Origin: Dysosmobacter welbionis
Lineage (GTDB): Bacteria > Bacillota > Clostridia > Oscillospirales > Oscillospiraceae
DNA: 64,000 bases
Reading direction: 5' to 3'
NCBI RefSeq assembly: GCF_005121165.3
Contig: NZ_CP034413.3
Coordinates: 186,001 to 250,000 of the forward strand
Position numbers and translations under genes: made by a program. How positions within the stretch are numbered: the first letter of the stretch is position 1; each line of letters begins with the position of its first letter. Under the pieces are notes generated by a model, which saw nothing but the letters and a program-made list of their open reading frames with translations, was not told the DNA's origin and did no database searches. Of the stretch, positions 1 to 9,581 are shown piece after piece.

Positions 1-845
1 CCGGCAAGCGCCGGGTAAAGATCCCGGAGACGGAGATCCGTCAGCGTGTGCTGGAAATGCTGGAGGTTGTCAGCCTGAAGGGCTTTGAAAACCGCAAGCC
101 GGACGCCCTGTCCGGCGGCCAGCAGCAGCGGGTGGCCATCGCCCGGGCCCTGGTAAACCGGCCCAAGGTGCTGCTGCTGGACGAGCCCCTGGGCGCTCTG
201 GATCTAAAGCTCCGCAAGGACATGCAGCTGGAGCTGAAGAAAATCCAGCAGCAGGTGGGCATCACCTTCATCTACGTCACCCACGACCAGGAGGAGGCCC
301 TGACCATGTCCGACACCATCGTAGTGATGGACAAGGGCTGCATCCAGCAGATCGGCACGCCGGAGGATATCTATAACGAGCCCAAGAACGCCTTTGTGGC
401 GGACTTCATCGGTGAGTCCAACATCATTGACGGCGTCATGGTCCGGGACAAGCTGGTGAAGATGTACGGCCGGGAGTTTCCCTGCCTGGATGGCGGCTTT
501 GCTGAGAACGAGCCGGTGGACGTGGTCATCCGGCCCGAGGACATCGACATCGTCCCCATGGAGCAGGGACAACTGGTGGGGACTGTCACCTCTGTCACCT
601 TCAAGGGGATGCAGTACGACATCATCGTGGATTTCCGGGGCTTCAAATGGCTTATCCAAACCACAGACCATTCCCCCGTGGGCGCCCGGATCGGCATCAA
701 GATCGATCCCGACGGCATCCACATTATGAAAAAGAGTCCGTATTCCGGGATGTTCGGCGATTACTCCTCCTTCTCGGAAGAATATGAGGAGATGAGCGAC
801 GCCAACTGGGAGGCGGATGAGGAGGAGAGCGAGGATGAAAAATAA
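1..845 (+). CDS. potA: Spermidine/putrescine ABC transporter ATPase PotA (5' end outside window)
   Basis: ATPase subunit energising polyamine uptake by the PotABCD importer at the cytoplasmic membrane. The reading frame is open from base 3, so the Walker A part lies before the window and about 280 residues are visible. Seen are the ABC signature LSGGQQQR, Walker B ([12 protein letters not shown]), the switch histidine in YVTHDQEEA, and a C-terminal TOBE-like domain beginning near FIGESN. The C-terminus is very acidic. It overlaps potB by 11 bp and is followed by potC and potD in the usual order, which supports PotA over other sugar or iron ATPases of this superfamily. Confidence 0.93.
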   Translation, partial: GKRRVKIPETEIRQRVLEMLEVVSLKGFENRKPDALSGGQQQRVAIARALVNRPKVLLLDEPLGALDLKLRKDMQLELKKIQQQVGITFIYVTHDQEEALTMSDTIVVMDKGCIQQIGTPEDIYNEPKNAFVADFIGESNIIDGVMVRDKLVKMYGREFPCLDGGFAENEPVDVVIRPEDIDIVPMEQGQLVGTVTSVTFKGMQYDIIVDFRGFKWLIQTTDHSPVGARIGIKIDPDGIHIMKKSPYSGMFGDYSSFSEEYEEMSDANWEADEEESEDEK

Positions 846-1716
846 GCTCTCATTGTTCGCCGTTCCCTATGTGGGATGGATGTCCATCTTCGTGGTGGCG
901 CCCATCATCATTATGGTGGTCTATGCCTTCAGCACCGCCGCCGGGGACTTCACGCTGGAGAACTTCGCCCGCATGGGTACCTATACAGCAGTGTTCACCC
1001 GCTCGTTTAAGCTGGCCATCATCGCCACACTGATCGCTCTGCTGATCGGATACCCGGTATCCTATATGCTCTCCAAGGAGGGGCCGCAGGTGCAGCGCAT
1101 CGCTATGGTGCTCATCATGCTGCCCATGTGGATGAATTTTCTGCTGCGGACCTATTCCTGGATGTCCATTCTGGAGAACAACGGACTTTTGAACCAGCTG
1201 TTTCAGCAGATCGGCCTGATCGACCTTTACAACCAGATCGCTATGCACTTTGCATCTGATCCCGCCGCGTATGTCCCCATCGATCACTTCCAGATGATCG
1301 GTACCCAGGGCGCCGTAGTGCTGGGTATGGTGTACAACTACCTGCCCTTCATGATCCTGCCCATCTACTCCGTGCTGGTAAAGCTGGACCATTCCCTCAT
1401 TGAAGCGGCCCGGGACCTAGGCGCCAGCAGCGTGCAGGTGTTCCGCAAGGTCATCCTGCCCCTGTCTTTGCCGGGGGTGCTCTCCGGCATCACCATGGTG
1501 TTCGTGCCCTCCGTGTCCACCTTCGCCATCTCCCGTCTGCTGGGCGGCGGCACCCAGATGATGCTGGGCGACCTGATCGAACAGCAGTTCCTGGGCGGGG
1601 CCTATAATCCCCAGCTCGGGGCGGCTATCGCGCTTGTGATGATGGCCATTGTGGTGGTGTGTATGCTGGTGATGAACCGTTTCGGCGACGGTGAGGAACA
1701 GGCGGTGATGCTGTGA
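835..1716 (+). CDS. potB: Spermidine/putrescine ABC transporter permease PotB
   Basis: Inner-membrane permease of the polyamine importer, 293 residues, with about six hydrophobic segments. The binding-protein-dependent transport (EAA) loop is visible as [20 protein letters not shown]. The ATG at 835 is preferred over an in-frame ATG at 817 because a GGAGGAG ribosome site lies just upstream of it. The start overlaps the end of potA and the stop overlaps the GTG start of potC by 4 bp, so translation is probably coupled. Family and position are clear. Confidence 0.93.
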   Translation: MKNKLSLFAVPYVGWMSIFVVAPIIIMVVYAFSTAAGDFTLENFARMGTYTAVFTRSFKLAIIATLIALLIGYPVSYMLSKEGPQVQRIAMVLIMLPMWMNFLLRTYSWMSILENNGLLNQLFQQIGLIDLYNQIAMHFASDPAAYVPIDHFQMIGTQGAVVLGMVYNYLPFMILPIYSVLVKLDHSLIEAARDLGASSVQVFRKVILPLSLPGVLSGITMVFVPSVSTFAISRLLGGGTQMMLGDLIEQQFLGGAYNPQLGAAIALVMMAIVVVCMLVMNRFGDGEEQAVML

Positions 1717-2579
1717 AACGGAAGCATCTGCTGGGAAACCGCATCTTCATGGCGTTGGTATTCGTATTCCTGTATGCGCCGATTTTCATTCTCATCATCT
1801 TCTCCTTCAATGCCGGCAACAGCAGCGCGGTGTGGAAGGGCTTCTCCCTGCACTGGTATGCGGAGCTGTTCCAGAACCGCCTCATTATGCAGAGTGTCTA
1901 TACCACGCTGCTGGTATCCGTGCTTTCCACGCTGATTGCCACTGTGGCGGGCACCTTTGCAGCCATTGGCCTGGCCAGTATGCGGCGGCGGTGGCGCACG
2001 CCCCTGATGACGGTGAACAACATTCCCGTCATGAATGCGGAGATCGTCACCGGCGTCTCCATGTGTCTGTTGTTCGTGGCCTTTTTCGGCCTGTGGAAGG
2101 CCTTTGCCGTCTGGTTCAACCAGGCGCAGGATACCTTCTGGATGGAGGAGAACATCTATCTTGGCTTCGGTACACTGCTGCTGGCCCATGTGACCTTCAA
2201 CATCCCCCACGTTATCCTGACAGTGATGCCCAAGCTGTGCCAGATGGACAAAAACCTAGTGGACGCGGCCCAAGACCTGGGCTGCACCTGGATGCAGGCC
2301 TTCTGGAAGGTCATTATCCCGGAGATCAAGCCCGGCATCATCTCCGGCGCACTGATCGCCTTCACCATGAGCATCGACGATTTCATCATCAGTTACTTCA
2401 CCGCCGGTTCCGGCGTGTCCACTTTGGCCATGACCATCTATTCCATGACGAAAAAGCGGGTCAGCCCGGAGATCAATGCCATTTCCACGCTGCTCTTCGG
2501 CGCTGTGCTGCTGCTGCTCATCATCATCAATGTCCGGGAATCCCGGCAGGAGCGCCTGCGGGAGCGAGCCCGCGCATGA
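1713..2579 (+). CDS. potC: Spermidine/putrescine ABC transporter permease PotC
   Basis: Second permease subunit, 288 residues, pairing with PotB to form the polyamine channel. It begins with GTG inside a GTGA overlap with the potB stop. The N-terminus is a short basic stretch followed by a membrane span (residues about 10-30). The EAA loop is seen as DAAQDLGCTWMQAFWKVIIP, and a conserved SIDDFIISYF segment follows. The Arg-rich C-terminal tail is short. The substrate-binding protein potD follows after 65 bp. Confidence 0.93.
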   Translation: MKRKHLLGNRIFMALVFVFLYAPIFILIIFSFNAGNSSAVWKGFSLHWYAELFQNRLIMQSVYTTLLVSVLSTLIATVAGTFAAIGLASMRRRWRTPLMTVNNIPVMNAEIVTGVSMCLLFVAFFGLWKAFAVWFNQAQDTFWMEENIYLGFGTLLLAHVTFNIPHVILTVMPKLCQMDKNLVDAAQDLGCTWMQAFWKVIIPEIKPGIISGALIAFTMSIDDFIISYFTAGSGVSTLAMTIYSMTKKRVSPEINAISTLLFGAVLLLLIIINVRESRQERLRERARA

Positions 2580-2644
2580 CTATCGGTCCCACGGCCTGCG
2601 GGTCTTGAGATACGCATTCAAATCAACACTGGAGGAATGATCAA

Positions 2645-3772
2645 TTGAAAAAAATGGTAGCCTTGACTCTCGCCTTACTGATGGCGGCGAGCCTGTTCCT
2701 GTCCGGATGCTCCGTGCGCAAGGACACCTCTGACTCGGAAAATTCCGGCAGCAGTAACGGCAGCGGCAGCGGGGACCGTGTGGTCAACGTGTGCAGCTGG
2801 GGTGAATATATCGACGAGTCCCTGATCGACCAATTTGAAGAAGAGACCGGCATCAAAGTCAACTACCAGACCGCAGAGAGCAACGAGGTCCTCTATTCCC
2901 AGCTGAGCATGGGCGGCGTGGACTATGACGTCATCGTCCCCTCCGACTACATGATCTCCCAGCTGATCGAAGAGGATATGCTGGCCGAGCTCAATTATGA
3001 TAACATCCCCAATTTTGAGAAGATCGACGACCGCTTCAAGAATCTGTCCTACGATCCGGAGAACAAGTACACCGTGCCCTACACCTGGGGCACTCTGGGC
3101 ATCATCTCCAACACCGCCAAGGTGCAGGAGCCCATTACCAGCTGGAGCGCCATGTTCGATCCCCAGTACGCCGGGAACGTGCTGCTTATCAACAACTCCC
3201 GGGATGCTCTGGGCATCGCCCTGTTGTACCTGGGGTACTCTGTGAATACCACTGACGAAGCGGAGATTCAGGAGGCTTACCAGCTCATCGCCGACGCCGT
3301 AAAGAACGGGGTGTATCAGGGAAAGGTCATGGACGAGGTGTTTCAGAAGATGGAGGGCGGCAACGCCGCCATTGCCACCTACTATGCCGGTGACTATCTG
3401 AGCATGCTGGAAAACAACGAAGATCTCGCCTATGTAGTGCCCGAGGAGGGCAGCAACTGGTTCGTGGACGCCATGTGCGTTCTCAAAACCTCCCAGCACA
3501 AGGAGGAGGCGGAGGCCTGGATCAACTTTATGGCCTCCACTGAGGCAAACCTGCGGAATATGGACTATATCTGGTACGCCTCTCCCAACGCTGAGGCGCT
3601 GGAGACCTATCCTGCCTACTATGAGGAGACCTACGGAGAGCCCCTGGATCCCGCTCTCTATGAGATCATGGCCCCCTCCCAGGAGGTGCTGGACCGGTGT
3701 GAGGCCTACTTGGTCCTCCCTGCTGAGACGCGCACCCTCTATAACGACCTCTGGACGCAACTCGGTATCTGA
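2645..3772 (+). CDS. potD: Spermidine/putrescine-binding lipoprotein PotD
   Basis: Extracytoplasmic substrate-binding lipoprotein delivering polyamines to PotBC, 375 residues. A type II signal peptide ends in the lipobox LSGC (Cys22), followed by a Ser/Gly/Asn-rich linker. The mature part begins VVNVCSWGEYID, typical of PotD/PotF. The start is TTG at 2645: GGAGG at about 2632-2636 is correctly spaced for it, while the ATG at 2638 runs into a stop after three codons and the internal ATG at 2654 is too far from the ribosome site. A strong terminator follows. Confidence 0.93.
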   Translation: MKKMVALTLALLMAASLFLSGCSVRKDTSDSENSGSSNGSGSGDRVVNVCSWGEYIDESLIDQFEEETGIKVNYQTAESNEVLYSQLSMGGVDYDVIVPSDYMISQLIEEDMLAELNYDNIPNFEKIDDRFKNLSYDPENKYTVPYTWGTLGIISNTAKVQEPITSWSAMFDPQYAGNVLLINNSRDALGIALLYLGYSVNTTDEAEIQEAYQLIADAVKNGVYQGKVMDEVFQKMEGGNAAIATYYAGDYLSMLENNEDLAYVVPEEGSNWFVDAMCVLKTSQHKEEAEAWINFMASTEANLRNMDYIWYASPNAEALETYPAYYEETYGEPLDPALYEIMAPSQEVLDRCEAYLVLPAETRTLYNDLWTQLGI

Positions 3773-3782
3773 GCTGTAAAAT

Positions 3783-3818
3783 GCGGCACCGGAACACTAC
3801 CCGGTGCCGCTTCTTTTT
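3783..3818 (+). terminator. Intrinsic terminator of potABCD
   Basis: A perfect 10-bp stem (GCGGCACCGG / CCGGTGCCGC) with an 8-base loop is followed directly by TTCTTTTT. It lies 10 bp after the potD stop. Confidence 0.9.
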
Positions 3819-3889
3819 CCCTTGCGCATTCCACTGCTTTCCTGTACACTGGAAAGGCGGAAGATATTTTACCAAGGAGGAATCCTCTC

Positions 3890-4288
3890 ATGATTTTGAT
3901 TGGAACAAAATGCCGCCTGGAGCAAACTGTTACGGACGCCCTTACCGCCGCTAACGTGGGTTCCGGTGCCCTGCCGGTGTTCGGCACGCCCTATATGTCC
4001 GCCCTGATGGAAAATGCCGCCATGACCTGTCTGCAGAGCTTTCTGGAGGAGGGCCAGGGCAGTGTGGGCACCCATCTGGACATCTCCCACGACGCTCCCA
4101 CTCCCATCGGCATGAAGGTGTGGGCGGAGGCAGAGATCACCGCCGTTTCGGAAAACGGCAAAATGGTGGACTTCGCTGTGAAAGCCTGGGATGAGAGCGG
4201 CCCCATCGGCAGCGGCACCCACACCCGGGCCATCGTCAAGAACGAAAAATTTCTGGCAAAATGCAATGCCAAGCTGGAGAAGAAGTAA
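3890..4288 (+). CDS. FlK-like hotdog-fold thioesterase
   Basis: Small hotdog-fold acyl-CoA thioesterase of the fluoroacetyl-CoA thioesterase (FlK)-like group, 132 residues. Key family positions are visible: FGTPYMSALMENAAM, with the Glu of the active helix, and GTHLDISHDAPTP, with the His of the central strand. The C-terminus is Lys-rich. An AAGGAGGAA ribosome site precedes the ATG. The gene stands alone between two terminators. The physiological substrate cannot be read from the sequence; these proteins are widespread in Clostridia and fluoroacetate is not implied. Confidence 0.8.
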   Translation: MILIGTKCRLEQTVTDALTAANVGSGALPVFGTPYMSALMENAAMTCLQSFLEEGQGSVGTHLDISHDAPTPIGMKVWAEAEITAVSENGKMVDFAVKAWDESGPIGSGTHTRAIVKNEKFLAKCNAKLEKK

Positions 4289-4311
4289 TTCTTTCCACAT
4301 GGACAAAACAA

Positions 4312-4342
4312 GGGAGGACCCGGAATGGGTCCTCCCTTTTCT
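4312..4342. terminator. Bidirectional intrinsic terminator between thioesterase gene and polC
   Basis: A 10-bp perfect stem (GGGAGGACCC / GGGTCCTCCC, 5-base loop) has TTTTCTTCT on the plus side and TTGTTTTGT on the minus side. It can end both the thioesterase transcript and the convergent polC transcript. A second stem (CCGTGGG / CCCACGG, about 4359-4380) lies between it and the polC stop. Confidence 0.85.
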
Positions 4343-4383
4343 TCTGCTATCGCGGTGCCGTGGGGAAATCGCTCCCACGGGGA

Positions 4384-7300
4384 TCAAAACAGCGTCAGCT
4401 GGCTGGTCTCCGCCATCCCGGCGAAGGCTCCCAGCGCCTTCAGCTGCTCAATATGGGTCTTGGACAGCTTGTTGCAGCACATGGCGAACTCCTCAACGGA
4501 GACGAACTCCTTCCCATTCCGCTTCTCCACTGTGTCGATGGCCGCCGCCTCTCCCAGGCCGTGGACCGTTGTGAAGGGCGGCAGCAGACCGTTCTCCGTC
4601 ACTTTGAACTTGGTGGCATCGGACTCATAAATGTTGATCGTGTCGAAGTGGAAGCCCCGCAGGTAGAACTCATAGCACACCTCCAGGGTGGTCAGCAGGT
4701 TCTGCTCCACCGCCGTGGCGTCCTTGTTGTTCTCGATCTCCCGGATCTTCCGCTTCACCGCATCCTTTCCGGCACAGCAGTACTCCGCATCAAAGGCCTT
4801 GGCCCGGACGGAGAAAAAGGTTGCATAGAATGCCAGGGGCTCATGGACCTTGAACCAGGCGATGCGGAAGGCCATCATCACGTAGGCCACCGCGTGGGCC
4901 TTGGGGAACAGGTAGCCGATCTTGGCCAGGGAGTCGATGTACCACTCCGGCACGTCGTGGTCCCGCATGGCCTCCACCCAGCCCTCGTCAAAGCCGCCCT
5001 TCTTCACCTTGCCCTTGCGGACCTTCTCCATGATCTTGAAGCTCATCTTGGGGTCCAGGCCCTTGGAGATCAGGTACAGCATGATATCGTCCCGGCAGCC
5101 CACCGTCTCCAGAACGGAGGCGGTGCCGCTGACGATCAGCTCCCGGGCGTTGCCCAGCCACACGTCTGTCCCGTGGGAGAAGCCGGAGAGCCGTACCAAC
5201 GTGTTGAAGTCCTTGGGCTGGGTATCCACCAGCATCTGCCGGGTGAATCGGGTGTTGAACTCCGGGATCGCCACGGCGCCGGTGGGGCCCAGAATCTCGT
5301 CGTTCTCGTATCCCAGCACTTTGCTGGAGGTGAAGATGGACATGGTGTCCGGGTCATCCAGGGGAATCTGGCGGGCGTTGACACCGGTCAGATCCTCCAT
5401 CATGCGGACCATGGTGGGGTCATCGTGTCCCAGCATGTCCAGCTTCAGGAGGTTTGCCTCCATAGAGTGGTATTCAAAATGAGTGGTGATGGTGTCGGAG
5501 TCGTCGGCGTCCGCCGGGTGCTGGACCGGGCAGAAGTCCTCCATGTCCATATCGTCGGGAACGACCACCAGGCCGCCGGGGTGCTGACCGGTGGTCCGGC
5601 GGGTGCCCACGCAGCCCAGGGTCAGGCGATTCTCCTCTGCCCGGCCCACAGTCATGCCGTTCTCCTCCAGGTATTTTTTCACGAAGCCGTAAGCGGTCTT
5701 CTCCGCCAGTGTACCGATGGTACCGGCCCGGAACACCTGGGTCTCTCCGAACATCTCGATGGCGTGGCGGTGGGCCCGGGCCTGATACTCACCGGAGAAG
5801 TTCAGGTCGATATCCGGCACCTTGCCGCCGCCGAAGCCCAGGAAGGTTTCAAAGGGGATGTCGAAGCCGTCTTTGATGTATTCTGTGCCGCACACCGGGC
5901 AGATCTTGTCCGGCATGTCCGCGCCGCAGCCGTAGGAGCCGTCCTGAATGAACTCCGCATGCTTGCAATTCGGGCAGCGGTAGTGGGGCGGAAGGCTGTT
6001 CACCTCTGTGATCCCGGACATATAGGCCACCAGGGACGAGCCTACGGAGCCTCGGGAGCCCACCAGGTAGCCGTTTTCCAGGGACCGCTGCACCAGCTTC
6101 TGGGCGGACATGTACACCACGTCGTACTTGCCCAGAATGCCGCCCAGCTCCACGTTCAGCCGGTCCACAATCAGCTTGGGCGGGTCCTCGCCGTACAGCT
6201 CATGGACCTTGTTCCACACCAGGGAATTCAGCTCCTCCTCGGAGTTCTCCAGCCGGGGCGGGAACAGCTCCTCCGGCAGCAAGGGGAAAGTCTCCACCTG
6301 GTCGGCGATGGCCTGGGTATTGGTCACCACCACCTCATAGGCCTTCTCCTTCCCCAGGTAAGCGAACTCCTCCAGCATCTCATCGGTGGTCTTGAAGTAG
6401 ATGGGCAGCGGGGCGTTGGCGTCCGGGAACTTCTTGGAGGCCAGCAGGATGTGGCGGTACACCTCGTCCTCCGGCTCCCGGAAGTGGACGTCGCCGGTGG
6501 CGCAGACAGGCTTGCCCAACTCCTCTCCCAGCCGGACGATGGTGCGGTTGAACTCCCGCAGCTCCTCCTCCGACTGGACGTCGCCGTTTCGCAACATGAA
6601 GGCGTTGTTGCACAGGGGCTGGATCTCCAGATAGTCGTAGAAAGAGGCGATGCGTTTCAGCTCTTCCCAGTCCTTGTGGTCCGCCACGGCCCGGAACAGC
6701 TCGCCCGCCTCACAGGCGGAACCCACAATGATGCCCTCCCGGTGCTCCAGCAGCAGACTCTTGGGGATGGTGGGCACCCGCTTGAAATACTTCAGATTGG
6801 AGGCGGAGATCATCTGGTACAGGTTTTTCAGCCCCACCTTGTTCCGGGCGATCAGAATGATGTGCTTGGGGAAGCGGTTGGTCTTGCTGCCCAGGGGCCG
6901 CAGCTTCTCCATCTCGCGGTTTACCGCCTGGAGGGTGTGGATGCCCCGCTCGTGGAGCATCTTCCAGAAGGGGATCAGCATATAGCCCACGGTGGCGGCG
7001 TCGTCGCTGGCCCGGTGGTGGTTGAAGTTGGGCAGCTCCAGCCGGTCCGCCACGATGTCCAGCTTGTACTTTCCCAGATCCGGCAGCAGGTTCTGTGCCA
7101 GAATCAGGGAGTCCACATAGGTGGGCTGGAAGTCCAGCCCCACCTTCCGGCAGCCCGCCCGGATGAAGCCGATGTCAAACTCTGCGTTGTGGGCCGCCAG
7201 GGGGCGGCCGTCCACGAACTTCAAAAATTCCGCCAGGGCCTCCTTCAGTTGAGGGGCGTCCTTCAGCATGTCATCGGTGATGCCGGTGAGGCCGATGATC

Positions 7301-8394
7301 TCCGGCGTCAGCCGCCGGTTGGGGTTGACGAAGGTCTGGAACCGATCCGTAATCTCACCGTTTTTCAGCACCACGGCGCCGATCTCCGTAATGGCCTCCC
7401 GGTCCACCTTGAGGCCCGTGGTCTCGATGTCGAAGCACACGAACTCCCCGTCCAGGGAGCAGTCCTGAGGGCCGTGGACCACCACCCGGTCATCGATGTT
7501 GTTGACAAAGTAGCCCTCCACGCCATAGAGGATCTTGATCTTGTCCCCAGCGGCGTGCCAAGCGTCCGGGAAGGACTGGGCCACGCCGTGGTCCGTGATG
7601 GCGATGGCGGGATGTCCCCACCGGATAGCCTGTTGGACCACCTCTTTCGTGTCCGTCAGGGCATCCATATTGCTCATCTTCGTGTGGAGGTGCAGCTCCA
7701 CACGCTTCTCCGGGGCGGTATCCTGCCGCTCAGTGTGCTCCGCCAGCTGGATGTGGTAGGGGTTCAGCTGGATGTCCTTCCCGTCCCAGGTGGGCTCCAT
7801 CTTGCCCTGGACGCACAGCCACATGCCGGGCTTGATGGCGCTCTCCAGTCCCTGAGCCTCCTTCTCCGTCAGGTTCTTCTGAACGGTGACGGAGTTGGTA
7901 TAGTCCGTCATGTCGAAGCTCAGCCGCCACATACCGGGCCGCCGGGTCTCCCGGCACTCGAAGGCGAACACCTTCCCCGCCACGGTGGCATTCCCCATCT
8001 TCAGGTCCAGGATCTTCATGGGCACCGGCTGGATGCGAATGGGCTTGCCCATCAGGACCTTGCCTGCGGCCTGCTTCTCGCCCTTACTGCCGGAGGGGGC
8101 CGCCGGGACCGAAGCAGCCGGGCGGCTCCCTGCGGCTGCGGCCTGGGAAGAAGGAGCCTTGCAGGTGACTTCCGTCGTCACCTGTCGGAAGCCGTATACG
8201 CCCATCAGCAGATGCTTCAGCTCCTCCAGCTCCGCATCTCCCAGCTCCGCCCTGGTGGTGAGGCGCAGCGCCAGCGACATGCCGGCCTGGTCGATGCAAG
8301 CGCCGTTCACCACTGCGCCGGCCAAACGAAGCCGCAGCTCTCCGGAGAGCTGCAGCTCAGTAAACATTTCAAAAAAGGGTATATCTCTTGACAT
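4384..8394 (-). CDS. polC: DNA polymerase III PolC-type alpha subunit
   Basis: Replicative polymerase of low-GC gram-positive type, 1336 residues. In order: an N-terminal domain, an Ala/Pro/Ser-rich linker (about residues 80-112), an OB-fold region (about 115-220), a PHP domain starting at VELHLHTKMSNMD (about 231), an inserted DnaQ-like proofreading exonuclease with FDIETTG (about 321-327), then the polymerase core with a four-Cys cluster (CPNC...CPVC) and the catalytic PDIDLNFSG motif. ATG at 8394 is chosen because AAGGTGG lies 5 bases upstream; the GTG at 8403 has no ribosome site. Slightly shorter than the usual about 1440 residues. It ends the pyrH-frr-...-ispG-polC block. Confidence 0.97.
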   Translation of the reverse strand: MSRDIPFFEMFTELQLSGELRLRLAGAVVNGACIDQAGMSLALRLTTRAELGDAELEELKHLLMGVYGFRQVTTEVTCKAPSSQAAAAGSRPAASVPAAPSGSKGEKQAAGKVLMGKPIRIQPVPMKILDLKMGNATVAGKVFAFECRETRRPGMWRLSFDMTDYTNSVTVQKNLTEKEAQGLESAIKPGMWLCVQGKMEPTWDGKDIQLNPYHIQLAEHTERQDTAPEKRVELHLHTKMSNMDALTDTKEVVQQAIRWGHPAIAITDHGVAQSFPDAWHAAGDKIKILYGVEGYFVNNIDDRVVVHGPQDCSLDGEFVCFDIETTGLKVDREAITEIGAVVLKNGEITDRFQTFVNPNRRLTPEIIGLTGITDDMLKDAPQLKEALAEFLKFVDGRPLAAHNAEFDIGFIRAGCRKVGLDFQPTYVDSLILAQNLLPDLGKYKLDIVADRLELPNFNHHRASDDAATVGYMLIPFWKMLHERGIHTLQAVNREMEKLRPLGSKTNRFPKHIILIARNKVGLKNLYQMISASNLKYFKRVPTIPKSLLLEHREGIIVGSACEAGELFRAVADHKDWEELKRIASFYDYLEIQPLCNNAFMLRNGDVQSEEELREFNRTIVRLGEELGKPVCATGDVHFREPEDEVYRHILLASKKFPDANAPLPIYFKTTDEMLEEFAYLGKEKAYEVVVTNTQAIADQVETFPLLPEELFPPRLENSEEELNSLVWNKVHELYGEDPPKLIVDRLNVELGGILGKYDVVYMSAQKLVQRSLENGYLVGSRGSVGSSLVAYMSGITEVNSLPPHYRCPNCKHAEFIQDGSYGCGADMPDKICPVCGTEYIKDGFDIPFETFLGFGGGKVPDIDLNFSGEYQARAHRHAIEMFGETQVFRAGTIGTLAEKTAYGFVKKYLEENGMTVGRAEENRLTLGCVGTRRTTGQHPGGLVVVPDDMDMEDFCPVQHPADADDSDTITTHFEYHSMEANLLKLDMLGHDDPTMVRMMEDLTGVNARQIPLDDPDTMSIFTSSKVLGYENDEILGPTGAVAIPEFNTRFTRQMLVDTQPKDFNTLVRLSGFSHGTDVWLGNARELIVSGTASVLETVGCRDDIMLYLISKGLDPKMSFKIMEKVRKGKVKKGGFDEGWVEAMRDHDVPEWYIDSLAKIGYLFPKAHAVAYVMMAFRIAWFKVHEPLAFYATFFSVRAKAFDAEYCCAGKDAVKRKIREIENNKDATAVEQNLLTTLEVCYEFYLRGFHFDTINIYESDATKFKVTENGLLPPFTTVHGLGEAAAIDTVEKRNGKEFVSVEEFAMCCNKLSKTHIEQLKALGAFAGMAETSQLTLF

Positions 8395-8427
8395 AGACGC
8401 CACCTTGTTAAACAGGAATCAAATGCT

Positions 8428-8542
8428 GAGAAATCAGAAATTAGGAATGAGGAATTCCGGCGTCCGGCAACGCCGGACGTATGAGCATTGTCCCACCAGA
8501 GGCGGAACACAACAATTCCGAATTCCTAACTTCTCATTCCTC
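8428..8542. repeat. Palindromic heptad-repeat element between ispG and polC
   Basis: The left arm holds four consecutive 7-mers (GAGAAAT, CAGAAAT, TAGGAAT, GAGGAAT at 8428-8455). The right arm holds four related 7-mers in inverted orientation (8515-8542). Between them is a perfect 8-bp hairpin, CGTCCGGC / GCCGGACG (8461-8479). The element ends exactly at the ispG stop codon. It resembles small non-coding palindromic or MITE-like repeats; whether it is dispersed in the genome cannot be seen here. Confidence 0.6.
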
Positions 8543-9581
8543 ATGGGAGTTTTTCAATTTCCTCCATCAGCTTGTCCACCAGCTGCTCCTGCGGTACTTT
8601 GTAAAGGATTTCTCCTTTGCGGAAAATCAGTCCCTCACCCTTGCCGCCAGCGATGCCGATATCTGCCGCCGCTGCCTCGCCGGGGCCGTTGACGGCACAG
8701 CCCATCACCGCTACGGTGATGTTCTTCGTGCAGTTCATGAGGCCCCGCTCCACCTCTTCCGCCATGGGGATCAGGTCGATGCGGGTGCGACCACAGGTGG
8801 GGCAGGCGATCAGATTCACGCCCTCCTTACGGAGTCCGGCGGCCTTCAGAATCTTCTTGGCAGCGAAAATCTCCTCGATCGGGTCGGCGGTCAGCGTCAC
8901 CCGGATGGTATCTCCGATCCCCAGGCACAGCAGGCCCCCAATTCCCATGGCGGATTTCACAAGCCCCATGGAAGGGGTGCCCGCCTCTGTCACGCCCAGA
9001 TGCAAAGGGTAGTCTGTCCGCTCGCTGAGCAGCCGGTAGGCCGCCATGGTCAGGGGCACATCGGAACACTTGACGGAGATGCAGATGTCATCAAAATCGA
9101 ACTTGTTCAAAAGGGCCACGTGGCCCATGGCGCTCTCCACCAATGCCTCTGCCGTGACGCCGCCGTATTTGGCCCGCAGGTCCTTTTCCAGAGATCCGCC
9201 GTTGACCCCAATGCGGATGGGGATGGATTTTTGGCGGCAGATGTCCGCCACCGCCTTCACCTTCTCCTCCCCGCCAATGTTGCCGGGATTGATGCGGATG
9301 GCGTCGATGCCCCGCTCTGCGCACGCCAAGGCATACTTGTAGTTGAAGTGGATATCCGCGATCAGGGGGATAGAAATCTGTTCCTTGATCCGGTCCACCG
9401 CCTCTGCCGCGGCCTGATCCGGAATGGCAATGCGGATGATCTCGCATCCGGCGGCCTCCAGCGCGTGGATCTGCTCCACAGTGGCGCGGACATCGTCGGT
9501 CTTGGTATTGCACATGGATTGAATAGACACTGGGGCACCGCCGCCCACGGCCACATCCCCCACCATCAAACGCTTTGTCAT
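8541..9581 (-). CDS. ispG: 4-hydroxy-3-methylbut-2-en-1-yl diphosphate synthase IspG
   Basis: Iron-sulfur enzyme of the MEP isoprenoid pathway converting MEcPP to HMBPP, 346 residues. The N-terminal TIM-barrel starts MTKRLMVGDVAVGGGAPVS and contains the QSMCNT motif. The C-terminal 4Fe-4S domain carries the expected cysteines in CPTCGRTRIDL and GCAVNGPGE. It overlaps the GNAT gene start-to-stop by 4 bp and lies in one operon with dxr, the other MEP gene here, and with rseP. Confidence 0.97.
   Translation of the reverse strand: MTKRLMVGDVAVGGGAPVSIQSMCNTKTDDVRATVEQIHALEAAGCEIIRIAIPDQAAAEAVDRIKEQISIPLIADIHFNYKYALACAERGIDAIRINPGNIGGEEKVKAVADICRQKSIPIRIGVNGGSLEKDLRAKYGGVTAEALVESAMGHVALLNKFDFDDICISVKCSDVPLTMAAYRLLSERTDYPLHLGVTEAGTPSMGLVKSAMGIGGLLCLGIGDTIRVTLTADPIEEIFAAKKILKAAGLRKEGVNLIACPTCGRTRIDLIPMAEEVERGLMNCTKNITVAVMGCAVNGPGEAAAADIGIAGGKGEGLIFRKGEILYKVPQEQLVDKLMEEIEKLP

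Noticed and set aside
4261-8391. Very long open frame on the plus strand opposite polC
   Set aside because: It is the antisense shadow of polC in GC-rich DNA: no ribosome site, low-complexity His/Gln/Leu-rich translation, no family.
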